Assembly: GCA_963837515.1 (NCBI GenBank) | Contig: CAWINT010000013.1 | Coordinates: forward strand, 62,001-126,000 | Direction: 5' to 3' | Length of the DNA: 64,000 nt | Source: RYN-230 sp963837515 | GTDB lineage: Bacteria; Actinomycetota; Actinomycetes; Streptosporangiales; Streptosporangiaceae | Shown here: positions 25,781 to 34,411 of the stretch, piece after piece | How the letters are laid out: each line of letters starts with the position of its first letter | How positions within the stretch are numbered: position 1 is the stretch's first letter | Notes under the pieces: model-generated | Databases searched by the model: none | The model's input: the letters and a program-made list of their open reading frames with translations, nothing else | What the model was told of the DNA's origin: nothing | Position numbers and translations under genes: made by a program

Positions 25781-26775
25781 GCCTGCTCGAAGTACGTGAC
25801 CTGCACGTCTGGTTCGACCTGCCGCACCGCTCCGGCCGGCGCGGGACCGGCCAGCCGGGCGCCCAGGTGCACGCGGCCGCCGGGGTCAGCTTCGCGCTCG
25901 ACCCCGGCGAGCGGTTCGGCCTGGTCGGGGAGTCCGGCTGCGGCAAGACCACCACCATCCTGGCCCTGATGGGGCTGCTGCCGCCGACCGCCACGCTGGC
26001 CGGTGAGGTGCTGGTGGACGGCCGGGACATCCTGGCCGGCGGCGAGGACACGGTGCGCGCGCACCGCTGGACGGACATCGCCATGGTGTTCCAGGGCGCG
26101 ATGAACGCGCTGAACCCGGTCAAGAAGGTGGGCTGGCAGATCGCCGAGCCGATGTCCTTCCATGGCGTGGCCCACGGCGCGGCGGCGCGGCGGCGGGCCG
26201 GCGAACTGCTGGAACTGGTGGGCATCCCGGCCGCCGCGGGGGAGCGGTACCCGCACGAGTTCTCCGGCGGCATGCGGCAGCGGGCCGCCATCGCGATGGC
26301 CCTCGCCTGCCAGCCGAAGATCCTGCTGGCCGACGAGCCGACCACGGCGCTCGACGTCATGGTCCAGGCCCAGATCCTGGACCTGCTGACCCGGCTGTCC
26401 AGCGAGCTGGGCCTGGCCCTGGTGCTGGTCACCCACGACCTCCCGGTCGTGGCGCAGGTGTGCGACCGGGCCGCGGTGATGTACGCGGGCGAGATCGTGG
26501 AGGCCGGCCCGCTGGACTCGCTGTACCACGCGCCCCGCCACCCCTACACCCGGATGCTCTTCGCCGCCACCCCCGACCTGTACGGCGAGGGACAGGTGGC
26601 GTCCATTCCCGGCTCGCCGCCGCGGCTCGACGTGGACGTGACCGGCTGTCCCTTCCGGCCGCGGTGTGACTCGGCCTTCGAGCCATGCGACGCCGAGCAC
26701 CCGGTGCTCAGCGCGGTGCAGCCCGGCCACCAGGCGGCCTGCCACCTCACCCGTCAGCTGGCCGGCGAAAGGTAG
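25777..26775 (+). CDS. peptide ABC transporter ATP-binding protein, DppD/OppD type
   Basis: 332 residues from GTG 25777 (overlap of 4 bases with the permease). Walker A VGESGCGKTTT, signature FSGGMRQRAAIAMALA, Walker B KILLADEPTTALD and H-loop LVTHDLPVVAQ. The C-terminal oligopeptide-transporter extension contains HPYTRMLFAATPD and the Cys-rich GCPFRPRCDSAFEPC, a pattern seen in OppD-type ATPases that bind an iron-sulfur cluster. It energises uptake together with the next gene product. Confidence 0.92.
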   Translation: MSLLEVRDLHVWFDLPHRSGRRGTGQPGAQVHAAAGVSFALDPGERFGLVGESGCGKTTTILALMGLLPPTATLAGEVLVDGRDILAGGEDTVRAHRWTDIAMVFQGAMNALNPVKKVGWQIAEPMSFHGVAHGAAARRRAGELLELVGIPAAAGERYPHEFSGGMRQRAAIAMALACQPKILLADEPTTALDVMVQAQILDLLTRLSSELGLALVLVTHDLPVVAQVCDRAAVMYAGEIVEAGPLDSLYHAPRHPYTRMLFAATPDLYGEGQVASIPGSPPRLDVDVTGCPFRPRCDSAFEPCDAEHPVLSAVQPGHQAACHLTRQLAGER

Positions 26776-26782
26776 GCCCGGC

Positions 26783-27805
26783 ATGCCGCAATCGCCGCTG
26801 CTGGAGGTCGAGGACCTGAAGATGCACTACCCGCTGCGCCAGAGCCTGGCCGGCCGGCTGACCGGGAAACAGCCACGGCCGTCGGTGCACGCGGTGGACG
26901 GGGTCAGCTTCACCCTCGACCACGGCGAGATGCTGGCCCTGGTCGGGGAGTCCGGCTGCGGCAAGACCAGTACCGCGCAGAGCATCCTGCGCATGGTCAG
27001 TCCCACCGCGGGGACGATCCGGCTGAACGGCACCGACATCACCCGGCTGTCCCAGCAGCGGCTGCGGCCGCTGCGGCGCAAGCTCCAGATGGTCTACCAG
27101 GATCCGTACGAGTCACTGGACCCCCGGTTCCGGGTCGAGGCCGCCATCGAGGAGCCGATGCTGGTGCACGGCATCGGCGGCTCCCGGGCCGGGCGCAGGC
27201 AGCTCATCATCGCGGCCCTGGAGCGGGCCGGGCTGTCCCCGGCCGAGCAGTACCTGGAGCGTTACCCGCACGAGCTGTCCGGCGGCCAGCGGCAGCGGGT
27301 CACGATCGCGGCCGCGCTGGTGCTCGGGCCCGACCTGCTGCTGGCCGACGAGCCGGTGTCGATGCTGGACGTGTCGGTGCGGGCCGGCGTGCTGGCGCTG
27401 CTCGACGGGCTGCGCCGGGACGGCAACATGGGCATCCTGATGATCACGCACGACCTGTCCACCGCGGCGCACTTCGCCGACCGGATCGCGGTGATGTACC
27501 TGGGCCGGATCGTGGAGCTCGGGCCGGCCCGTGCGGTGGTCCACAACCCGCAGCACCCGTACACCCGGGCGCTGCTCTCCGTGGTGCCCAAGCGGGACCC
27601 CCGGCAGCGGAGCACCCCGCAGATCCTCCAGGGTGAGACGCCGAACCCGGCCAACGTGCCGCCCGGCTGCCGGTTCCACCCGCGCTGCCCGGTCGCGGTC
27701 CCGGACTGCGCCACGCAGGATCCGGCCCTCCGCCGCCCCGCCGCCGCGTCCGCTGGGCACGAGGCGGCCTGCCTGCTCACCCAGCCGGCACCGGCCCGAT
27801 CATGA
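26783..27805 (+). CDS. peptide ABC transporter ATP-binding protein, DppF/OppF type
   Basis: 340 residues from ATG 26783. Walker A VGESGCGKTST, signature LSGGQRQRVTIAAALV, Walker B DLLLADEPVSMLDVS and H-loop MITHDLSTAAHFA. The C-terminal block has HPYTRALLSVVP and GCRFHPRCPVAVPDC. It follows DppD by 7 bases and ends the operon. It converges on the amidohydrolase gene ending at 27850 with a 44-base gap. Confidence 0.92.
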   Translation: MPQSPLLEVEDLKMHYPLRQSLAGRLTGKQPRPSVHAVDGVSFTLDHGEMLALVGESGCGKTSTAQSILRMVSPTAGTIRLNGTDITRLSQQRLRPLRRKLQMVYQDPYESLDPRFRVEAAIEEPMLVHGIGGSRAGRRQLIIAALERAGLSPAEQYLERYPHELSGGQRQRVTIAAALVLGPDLLLADEPVSMLDVSVRAGVLALLDGLRRDGNMGILMITHDLSTAAHFADRIAVMYLGRIVELGPARAVVHNPQHPYTRALLSVVPKRDPRQRSTPQILQGETPNPANVPPGCRFHPRCPVAVPDCATQDPALRRPAAASAGHEAACLLTQPAPARS

Positions 27806-27849
27806 CCACAGCGGACCCGCAGGCCGCCGGGAGCCCGCATCGGCTCCGG

Positions 27850-28917
27850 TCAGCAGCTGGCGGCGGCACCGTCCAGCGCGGCCACGGCCAGGCCGCCGAG
27901 GGAGTCCAGGTCGTAGCCGCCTTCCTGGATCAGCACCGCCGGGCCCAGCGCGGCGATCCGCCGCCCGGCCTCCCGGTAGCCGGCCTCGGTGACGCGCAGC
28001 GGGCTTTCCGGGTCGGCCTCGGCCGCGTCCAGCCCGAGCGAGACCACGACCGCGTCCGGCCGGAGGCCGCGGGCCTCCGCGCACAGCGCGCCGACCGCCG
28101 CCAGCCAGCCGTCGTCACCGGTCCCGGGCGGCAGCGGCAGGTTCCGGTTGCAGCCCTCGCCGGGACCCGTGCCGCGCTCCTCCGGGTAGCCGGCGTAGTG
28201 CGGGAACCAGCCCGCGCCGGGGTCGACGTGCACCGACCCGTACCAGACGTCGGCCCGGTCATAGAAGATCATCTGGGTGCCGTTGCCGTGGTGCGCGTCG
28301 ATGTCCAGCACGGCGACCCGGTGTGCCCCGGCCGCCCGCAGCGCCTGCGCGGCGACCGCGGCGTTGTTCAGGTAGCAGGACCCGCCGTACGCGGCGCGGG
28401 CCGCGTGATGGCCCGGCGGCCGGCAGAGGGCGTAGGCCAGCCGGGTGCCCGCGGCGACGAGGTCAGCCGCGGTCAGCGCGGCGTCCACCGCGCCCCGGAT
28501 GGCCGCCCAGCTGCCCGGCCCGACCAGCGTCATCGTGTCGTAGCAGAACAGCCCGGCGCGGGCGTGCGGGGCGGCCGGCACCCGCAGCGGCAGCCCGGCC
28601 AGCAGCCCGGCCGTCGGGAACAGGTAGGGCACCACCCGGTCCCGGCCGTGCCCGGCCGGCAGCCCGGCCGCCTCCCACTCGGCCCAGATCCCGGCCAGGT
28701 GGTCGAGGAGTTCCGGGTCGTGCACGGCGCGCAGCACCTCGTCGTCGTGCGGCCGGGCCGGCACCACCGGCGCGCCCGCCGCGGCCAGTGCTTCCCGCAG
28801 CACCAGCGCCCGGCCCGGCACCTCGGTGCCGGGGTCGCGGACGCCGAGCCACACCTCGCCCGCGGGCTCGTGCCGCAGGCAATCCGCGCTCCACACCACC
28901 GGGACCGGCAAGCTCAC
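27850..28917 (-). CDS. histone-deacetylase-family amidohydrolase (acetylpolyamine deacetylase-like)
   Basis: 355 residues from GTG 28917; the longer open frame upstream is antisense to the P1 peptidase. All HDAC hallmarks are present: RPPGHHAARAAYGGSCYLNN, LDIDAHHGNGTQMIFY (Zn ligands D and H), LGLDAAEADPESPL (third ligand) and QEGGYDLDSLGG (catalytic Tyr). Bacterial members remove acetyl groups from polyamines, amino alcohols or proteins. Its neighbours process peptides, so an N-acetylated small substrate is plausible but unproven. It diverges from the P1 peptidase at 28960. Confidence 0.88.
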   Translation of the reverse strand: MSLPVPVVWSADCLRHEPAGEVWLGVRDPGTEVPGRALVLREALAAAGAPVVPARPHDDEVLRAVHDPELLDHLAGIWAEWEAAGLPAGHGRDRVVPYLFPTAGLLAGLPLRVPAAPHARAGLFCYDTMTLVGPGSWAAIRGAVDAALTAADLVAAGTRLAYALCRPPGHHAARAAYGGSCYLNNAAVAAQALRAAGAHRVAVLDIDAHHGNGTQMIFYDRADVWYGSVHVDPGAGWFPHYAGYPEERGTGPGEGCNRNLPLPPGTGDDGWLAAVGALCAEARGLRPDAVVVSLGLDAAEADPESPLRVTEAGYREAGRRIAALGPAVLIQEGGYDLDSLGGLAVAALDGAAASC

Positions 28918-28959
28918 CCGGCGATTCTCCCTGAGCGGCGGCGCCGCTACCATCACGGG

Positions 28960-30510
28960 ATGCCGCGCGTTACGGATCTTGGCCTCACCATCGGGCTGCT
29001 GCCCTCCGGGCCCACCGGTTCGGTGCTCGACGTCCCCGGCGTGGGGCTCGGCCACGCCACCGTGTGGCGGGATGAGCCGCCGCCACCCGCGGGCCGCGGC
29101 GTGGCCCGGACCGGGGTCACCGTGCTGGACCCCGGCGGTGACCTGTTCAGCTCGCCGGTCCCGGCCGGCGCCGCGGTGCTCAACGGCGCCGGGGAGTGCA
29201 CCGGCCTGCTGGCCGCGCAGGAGTGGGGGCTGGCCGAGACGCCCGTGTTCCTGACCTCGACCATGCAGCTCGGGCGGGTCTACGACGCGGCCTGCGAACT
29301 GCTCATCGCCGAGCAGCCGGCGATCGGCACCGACGAGGTGATCATCCCCATCGTCGCAGAATGCGACGACAGCTTCCTCAACGACGCCCGCCGCATGCAG
29401 GTCTCGCCCGAGGACGTCGCCCGGGCGCTGGCCGCGGCCCGGGCGTCGGCCGGCGGCACCGCGGCCGGCGAGGGCGCGGCCGGCGAGGGCGCGGCCGGCG
29501 AGGGCGCGGCCGGCGAGGGCGCGGCCGGCGAGGGCGCGGTCGGCGCCGGGACCGGGATGAGCTGCCTCGGGTACAAGGGCGGCATCGGCACCGCGTCGCG
29601 GGTTCTGCCCGGCGGGGCCACGGTCGGGGTGGTCACCCTCACCAACTTCGGCGACCGGGAGCGGCTGACCGTGGCCGGGATACCAGCCGGCCGGCTGCTC
29701 CCCGACCCCTCCCGCGGCACTCCCCGGCCCCCCGTGGCCGGGTCGTGCATCGTGGTCATCGTCACCGACGGGCCGCTGGACTGCGCCGCCTGCCAGCGGC
29801 TGGCCCGGCGGGCCGGCCTCGGACTGGCCCGGACCGGCAGCACCGCCAGCCACGGCAGCGGCGAGATCTTCCTGGCCCTGGCGACCGGGCTGCGCACCCG
29901 GCGCGGCAGCGCACCAGACCGCGCCCCGGTGACCGGGAGCGCCCTCGACGACTACTTCGCCGCGGTCACCGAGGCCACCGAGGAAGCCGTGCTCAACAGC
30001 CTGCTCCAGGCGATCACGGTGACCGGCCGGGACGGCCACACCTCCTACCAGCTCCCGCCCGGCGAGCTGAGCCGACTGGCCCGGCGGGCAGTGACGCCGA
30101 AAGGGCCGTTATGCAGAAAATGGCTCTGTTATGCCGGAAAAGGGCCTGGCGGGGGCGGACGGGGCACCCGTCGCCCCGGTCGCGGCGGACCTGCGGCCGG
30201 ACGCCGCGGCGCCGGGCGATCCGTACGCCTGGATGCGGGACCCGCAGCAGCCCGCGATGCGCGGCTACCTGGCGGCCGAGCGCGCGTATTACGAGCGGCA
30301 GCTGGCGCCGCTGGGCGGTTTGCGGGAGGAGCTGCGGCAGGAGATGACCGCCCGCGTACCGCCCGCCGAGGAGTCGGTGCGCTGGCGCGCCGGGGACTTC
30401 TGGTACTGCACCGCCACCGTGGCCGGCCAGGAGTTCGCGCAGCTGCGCCGGGCGCCCGGGCCAGACGCGCCGGCCCAAATCCTGCTCAACGAAAACCAGC
30501 TGCTCAGTGA
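28960..30510 (+). CDS. P1-family (DmpA-like) aminopeptidase, with run-on 3' end
   Basis: The peptidase spans residues 1-377. It has VPGVGLGHATVWRDE, GVTVLDPGGDLFS, ECTGLLAAQEWGLAETPVFL and IIPIVAECDDSFLN. The self-cleavage region GMSCLGYKGGIGTASRV supplies the Ser nucleophile of this N-terminal-nucleophile fold. DmpA-type enzymes release N-terminal residues, including D- and beta-forms. An insertion of five GEGAA-type repeats precedes the cleavage loop. After VTGRDGHTSYQLPPGEL the frame stays open for ~380 bases, through the start of the oligopeptidase at 30131, as Arg/Gly-rich filler. The normal stop near 30090 seems lost, perhaps by a one-base change. Confidence 0.8.
   Translation: MPRVTDLGLTIGLLPSGPTGSVLDVPGVGLGHATVWRDEPPPPAGRGVARTGVTVLDPGGDLFSSPVPAGAAVLNGAGECTGLLAAQEWGLAETPVFLTSTMQLGRVYDAACELLIAEQPAIGTDEVIIPIVAECDDSFLNDARRMQVSPEDVARALAAARASAGGTAAGEGAAGEGAAGEGAAGEGAAGEGAVGAGTGMSCLGYKGGIGTASRVLPGGATVGVVTLTNFGDRERLTVAGIPAGRLLPDPSRGTPRPPVAGSCIVVIVTDGPLDCAACQRLARRAGLGLARTGSTASHGSGEIFLALATGLRTRRGSAPDRAPVTGSALDDYFAAVTEATEEAVLNSLLQAITVTGRDGHTSYQLPPGELSRLARRAVTPKGPLCRKWLCYAGKGPGGGGRGTRRPGRGGPAAGRRGAGRSVRLDAGPAAARDARLPGGRARVLRAAAGAAGRFAGGAAAGDDRPRTARRGVGALARRGLLVLHRHRGRPGVRAAAPGARARRAGPNPAQRKPAAQ
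29461..29535 (+). repeat. five perfect 15-bp tandem repeats in the P1 peptidase gene
   Basis: GCGGCCGGCGAGGGC is repeated five times without mismatch and encodes the pentapeptide AAGEG. It sits in a surface loop just before the autocleavage region. In-frame copy-number change would alter loop length without breaking the gene. Confidence 0.85.
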
Positions 30511-32266
30511 CCCCGCCTGCGCCGGCGGTTACGTCGAGCTGGGGGTCCGGGAGGTCAGCCCGGACGCGCGGCTGCTCGCCTACTCGGTGGACTTCACCGG
30601 CGAGGAGGTGTACCAGCTGCGGATCCGGGACCTGGCCACCGGCCAGGACCTCCCGGACCGGATCGAGCGGACCTACTACGGGCTGGCCTGGGCGGCCGAT
30701 TCGGCGTCCCTGCTCTACGTGGTCACCGACCCGGAGTACCGCCCGCACGAGGTCTGGCACCACGTCCTCGGGACCAGCCCGGACCAGGACGTCCTGGTGT
30801 TCCGTGAGGAGGACCAGCGCTTCGCGCTGACCGCCCGGGCCACCCGCAGCCGCCGGTACCTGCTCATCGAGACCGAATCGCGGGACACCACCGAGACCCT
30901 CGTCGTCCCGGCCGCTGACCCGGGCGCGCCGCCCGCCGTCCTGGAACCCCGGCGGGCCGGCCTCGAGTACCGCGCCGACCACGCCACCGGCCCGGACGGC
31001 GGTGACTTCTACCTGGTTACCAACGACGCTGCGGAGGAGTTCCGGCTGGTCCGCGCGCCCGTGTCGGCGCCCGGCCGGGACGGCTGGACCGAGGTCATCG
31101 GCGGCGCGCCGGACACCCGCGTGGTCTCCTGCGCCGTGTTCGGGCGGTACCTGGTCGTGGAGCAGCGGCACGCCGCGGCCACCCAGCTGCGGGTGGTGGA
31201 CCGCGGGACCGGCGCACAGCGGCTCATCGAGCCCCCCGCTCCGCACGTCTCGCTGGCCCTGGCGGTCAACGAAGAGTACGACGCGGCCGCGGTCACGGTA
31301 CGGACCGAGTCGCTCATCGACCCGCCCGCGTGGTACCGGGCCGACCTGGCCAGCGGCGAGCAGCACCTGCTCAAGCGGCAGGACGTGCCCGGCTACGACC
31401 CCGCCGGGTACGAGAGCCGGCGGCTGGCCGCGGCGGCCCCTGACGGCACGATGATCCCGGTGACCATCGCCTACCGCCGCGGGCTGCAGCCGGATGGCAC
31501 CGCGCCGTTCCTGCTGTACGGCTACGGGGCCTACGAGGCGTGCTCCTGGCCGGAGTTCGACGTGGCCATCCCCAGCCTGCTGGACCGCGGCTTCGGCTAC
31601 GCGGTGGCCCACGTGCGCGGCGGCGGGGAAGGCGGCCGCCGCTGGTGGCTGGACGGCCGGCTCACCCGCAAGCGCAACACGTTCACCGACTTCATCGCGG
31701 CCGCCGACATGCTGGCCGGCCAGGGGTGGGCGGCCGCGGACCGGATCGTCTCCCGCGGGCTGTCGGCCGGCGGCCTGCTGCAGGGCGCGGTCTACGCCAT
31801 GGCCCCGCAGCGCTGGCGGGCGGTCGTGGCCGAAGCGCCCTTCGTCGACTGCGTCACCACCTTGCTCGACCCGTCCATCCCGCTCACGATCAACGAATGG
31901 GATGAATGGGGCGACCCCCGGGACCCGGAGGTGCTCGCCTACCTGCGGTCCTATAGCCCCTACGACAACGTGCCCCTGGGCCCGCGGCCGGACCTGCTGG
32001 TCACCGGCAGCCGCCACGACCCGCGGGTGCTGATCCACGAGCCGGCCAAGTGGGTGGCCAGGCTCCGGGCCACCGCCGGGGCCGGTGCCTCCAGCGCCGG
32101 CGCGGTGGGGGATCGGCCGGGCGCGCCGGGCCGGGTGCTGTTCCGCGCCGAGCTGGGCAGCGCCGGGCACACCGGGCCGGCCGGGCGGTACGCGCGGTTG
32201 AGCTACGAGGCCGAGATCGGCGCGTTCATCGTGGCCGCGGCCCGCGTTGGCCGCACTGCTCAGTAA
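30131..32266 (+). CDS. S9A oligopeptidase B-like serine peptidase
   Basis: 711 residues, the usual length. An N-terminal propeller (DPYAWMRDPQQPAMRGYLAAE) is followed by a C-terminal catalytic domain: Ser in SRGLSAGGLLQGAVY, Asp in LLVTGSRHDPRV and His in LGSAGHTGPAGRY. Oligopeptidases of this kind cut short peptides, often after basic residues, in the cytoplasm. It lies next to a peptide importer and a P1 aminopeptidase, which suggests use of imported peptides. The ATG at 30131 has no clear ribosome site and lies inside the run-on frame of the gene before it, so translation may be coupled. Confidence 0.88.
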   Translation: MPEKGLAGADGAPVAPVAADLRPDAAAPGDPYAWMRDPQQPAMRGYLAAERAYYERQLAPLGGLREELRQEMTARVPPAEESVRWRAGDFWYCTATVAGQEFAQLRRAPGPDAPAQILLNENQLLSDPACAGGYVELGVREVSPDARLLAYSVDFTGEEVYQLRIRDLATGQDLPDRIERTYYGLAWAADSASLLYVVTDPEYRPHEVWHHVLGTSPDQDVLVFREEDQRFALTARATRSRRYLLIETESRDTTETLVVPAADPGAPPAVLEPRRAGLEYRADHATGPDGGDFYLVTNDAAEEFRLVRAPVSAPGRDGWTEVIGGAPDTRVVSCAVFGRYLVVEQRHAAATQLRVVDRGTGAQRLIEPPAPHVSLALAVNEEYDAAAVTVRTESLIDPPAWYRADLASGEQHLLKRQDVPGYDPAGYESRRLAAAAPDGTMIPVTIAYRRGLQPDGTAPFLLYGYGAYEACSWPEFDVAIPSLLDRGFGYAVAHVRGGGEGGRRWWLDGRLTRKRNTFTDFIAAADMLAGQGWAAADRIVSRGLSAGGLLQGAVYAMAPQRWRAVVAEAPFVDCVTTLLDPSIPLTINEWDEWGDPRDPEVLAYLRSYSPYDNVPLGPRPDLLVTGSRHDPRVLIHEPAKWVARLRATAGAGASSAGAVGDRPGAPGRVLFRAELGSAGHTGPAGRYARLSYEAEIGAFIVAAARVGRTAQ

Positions 32267-32359
32267 CGGACGGCGTTCTCCCGCAGCGGCGGGTACACGG
32301 TGGACGTCTCGCCCGGCCCGGCCCTGACCCCTGGGCGGCTGAGCCACGGGCCGCCGGGA

Positions 32360-34163
32360 TTAGGACGCCAGCCTGATCTGCTGGATGCTGGCCTGGTAGG
32401 TCCCGGCGGCGTCCCGGGGCAGCCGGGTGAACCAGATGAGCAGGTAACGGGCGGCCGCCGGCCGGGCAATCCGGAGGTGCAGCACTCCGCCCGCGTTCGT
32501 GTGCTGCGCTACCGGCCGCATCCTCAGCAAGGTCGGCGCAGGTCCCGCGCGCACCTGGAGATCGGCGCCGGATGTGCTGCCGAGGCTGATGTCCACGCGG
32601 ACGACCGTCACCGGGCGCCCCAGGTCGAGCAGCAGCCCGGTGCCCGGCTGGAGATTGCCGAAGAACGCGGTGGTGTACCAGTCGCTGTGCCACGCGGTCG
32701 CCGGGTTGCCGTCCAGCGCGAGCGCGGCCAGCCGGGCATTGTCACCGTCGCCCAGGCCGGCCGGTCCGAACGCGGCCGCGCTGACCGGGCTGACCCACCG
32801 GGACGGCGTACCGCTGGCGCTCGTGCCAGGCCCGGAATGCTGCGGTGCAGTCAGCTGGCGGGCGAGCCACCAGCCCGTAGCGGCCAGCACGGCCAGCACG
32901 GCGAGGAGGATGGCCACGCGTTCCAGGCGGTCCCGCAGGCCGGGCGGCCATGACACTGGTGCCGGCCGCACGCGCCGCGTGCCGCGGCCAGCGCTGTTGG
33001 TAGCAGGACGGCCAGCGCCGAGGCGGACAGCACGCCCAGGCCCGACGTCGGCGGACGTGATCGGCGGAACCGACGGCAGGATCCGCGTGCGCCGCACCGC
33101 TGCTCTCCGTGGGCCCGGCGCGGTCACGGGCGGCGCGGTCACGGCCGGCGCGGTCACGGCCTGGCGCGGTCACGGCCGGCGCGGTCACGGCCGGCGCGGT
33201 CACGGGCGGGGCCGGCGCGGTCACGGCCGGCGCGGTCACGGGCGGGGCCGGTGCGGGCGGGGCCGGTGCGACCACGGGCGGTGCGGGCGGAGCGACCACG
33301 GGCGGTGCGGGCGGAGCGACCACGGGCGGTGCGGGCGCCCCGAGCGGGCCCGGCGGAGCGGACAGCTCCGTGTGGCTGAGCGCGGCGAGCTCCATGGCCA
33401 GCTGAGCCGGGCTGAGGATCGGCGGTTCCGCACCGCACGTCTCCCCGCCCAGCGCGCGGCAGATCACTGCGTCGATCGGGCCAGGTATCCAGGGCTGGAG
33501 CTGGCGCGGGCAGCGCAGCCGCCCCCCGGACCTCGGGGCCGGCAGCAGCGCCGCCTGACCCGGCCCGGGCCAGTAGCCGGTGACCGCCGCGTATAGCAGC
33601 CGGGCCAGGCCCACGGTGTCGGCCAGCGCCGGGTCGCTGGGCCGGGCCCGGGAGAGCGCCGCCGTGATGCCCACCCCGGTGAGGTGCACCCCGGTCTGCG
33701 AATCACACCAGAGCGAGTCCGGGCCCAGGCACAGGTGCGCGAGCCCGGCCTGATGCGCCACGGTCAGGGCGTCCGCGGCCGCGGCGATCACCGCGGCGGC
33801 CCGCGCCGGGCTGAACGGGCCGACCGCGAGGAGCTCACCGAGCGGCGCGCCGGCCGGCCACTCGGTGACGAGGTACGCGGGCTCCGCGCCGTCATCGGCG
33901 TCAAAGACCCGGGCCAGCCGGGAATCGCTGATCCGCGCCGCAGCCCGCGCGGCCGCCATCACCTCCGCGGTCCGGCCGTCTCCCGGCCGGAACGTGCGCA
34001 CCAGCACCTGCCGCGGCAGCAGCCGATCCTTGGCCCGCCAGAGCACGGTCCCGGCCTCGTCCGGCAGCCGCTCCTCCAGCCGGTACCGGCCCACCAGCAG
34101 CAGGCCAGTCCTGGCCTGCCCGGCGGCGCCCGCCTGTGCATCCCCTGCTGCCACCGCGCCCAT
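32360..34163 (-). pseudogene. pseudokinase - TM - discoidin-like protein, split by a frameshift in a repeat tract
   Basis: From ATG 34163 the first frame reads a kinase-like fold: LLLVGRYRLEERLPDEAGTV, DRLLPRQVLVRTF (Arg where the ATP-binding Lys should be), HLCLGPDSLWCD in place of HRDxxxxN, and no DFG. It is therefore a pseudokinase. A Pro/Ala/Val repeat (VTAPAVTAP) follows. At about 33161 one repeat unit is 16 instead of 15 bases, and the rest continues in the next frame: a single TM helix (VAILLAVLAVLAATGWWLA) and a discoidin-like domain (ALDGNPATAWHSDWY, LLLDLGRPVTVVRVDI). This layout resembles the C-terminal half of actinobacterial MurJ/MviN, where a pseudokinase recruits an FHA protein. 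It may be broken, slippage-variable, or a sequencing error. Confidence 0.7.
33115..33345. repeat. GC-rich 15- and 24-base tandem repeats in the pseudokinase linker
   Basis: Units of CACGGCCGGCGCGGT type recur at 33125-33245, followed by units of GCGACCACGGGCGGTGCGGG type at 33270-33335. All but one unit keep the frame. The exception, at 33155-33170, has 16 bases and shifts it. Confidence 0.8.
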
Positions 34164-34411
34164 GCCTGACCACCACGATCCAGCCAACCGCCTGCCTGCC
34201 CGCTCGCGCCAGAGCCGTTCGTCCCGGGTAACGAGGGCCGCCAGCGCGACGGCGGACGACATCCCGGACTGGCCGCGCTTTCCCCGCATCCCCCGGCGGT
34301 GCTCGCCACCCCCTGATCGCCGGCTGCGGCCGGCCGGCCCGCGGCCAGCCCACCGCCGAACCGGCGCACGCACCGCCCAGGGGGGCGGCCCCCTCATGGC
34401 CCCGCCCCTGG

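Noticed and set aside
29461..29535. CRISPR-like array
   Set aside because: The units are contiguous 15-bp coding repeats without spacers.
28918..30039. N-terminal extension of the histone-deacetylase-like protein
   Set aside because: It is antisense to the P1 peptidase and holds only low-complexity sequence; GTG 28917 begins the domain.
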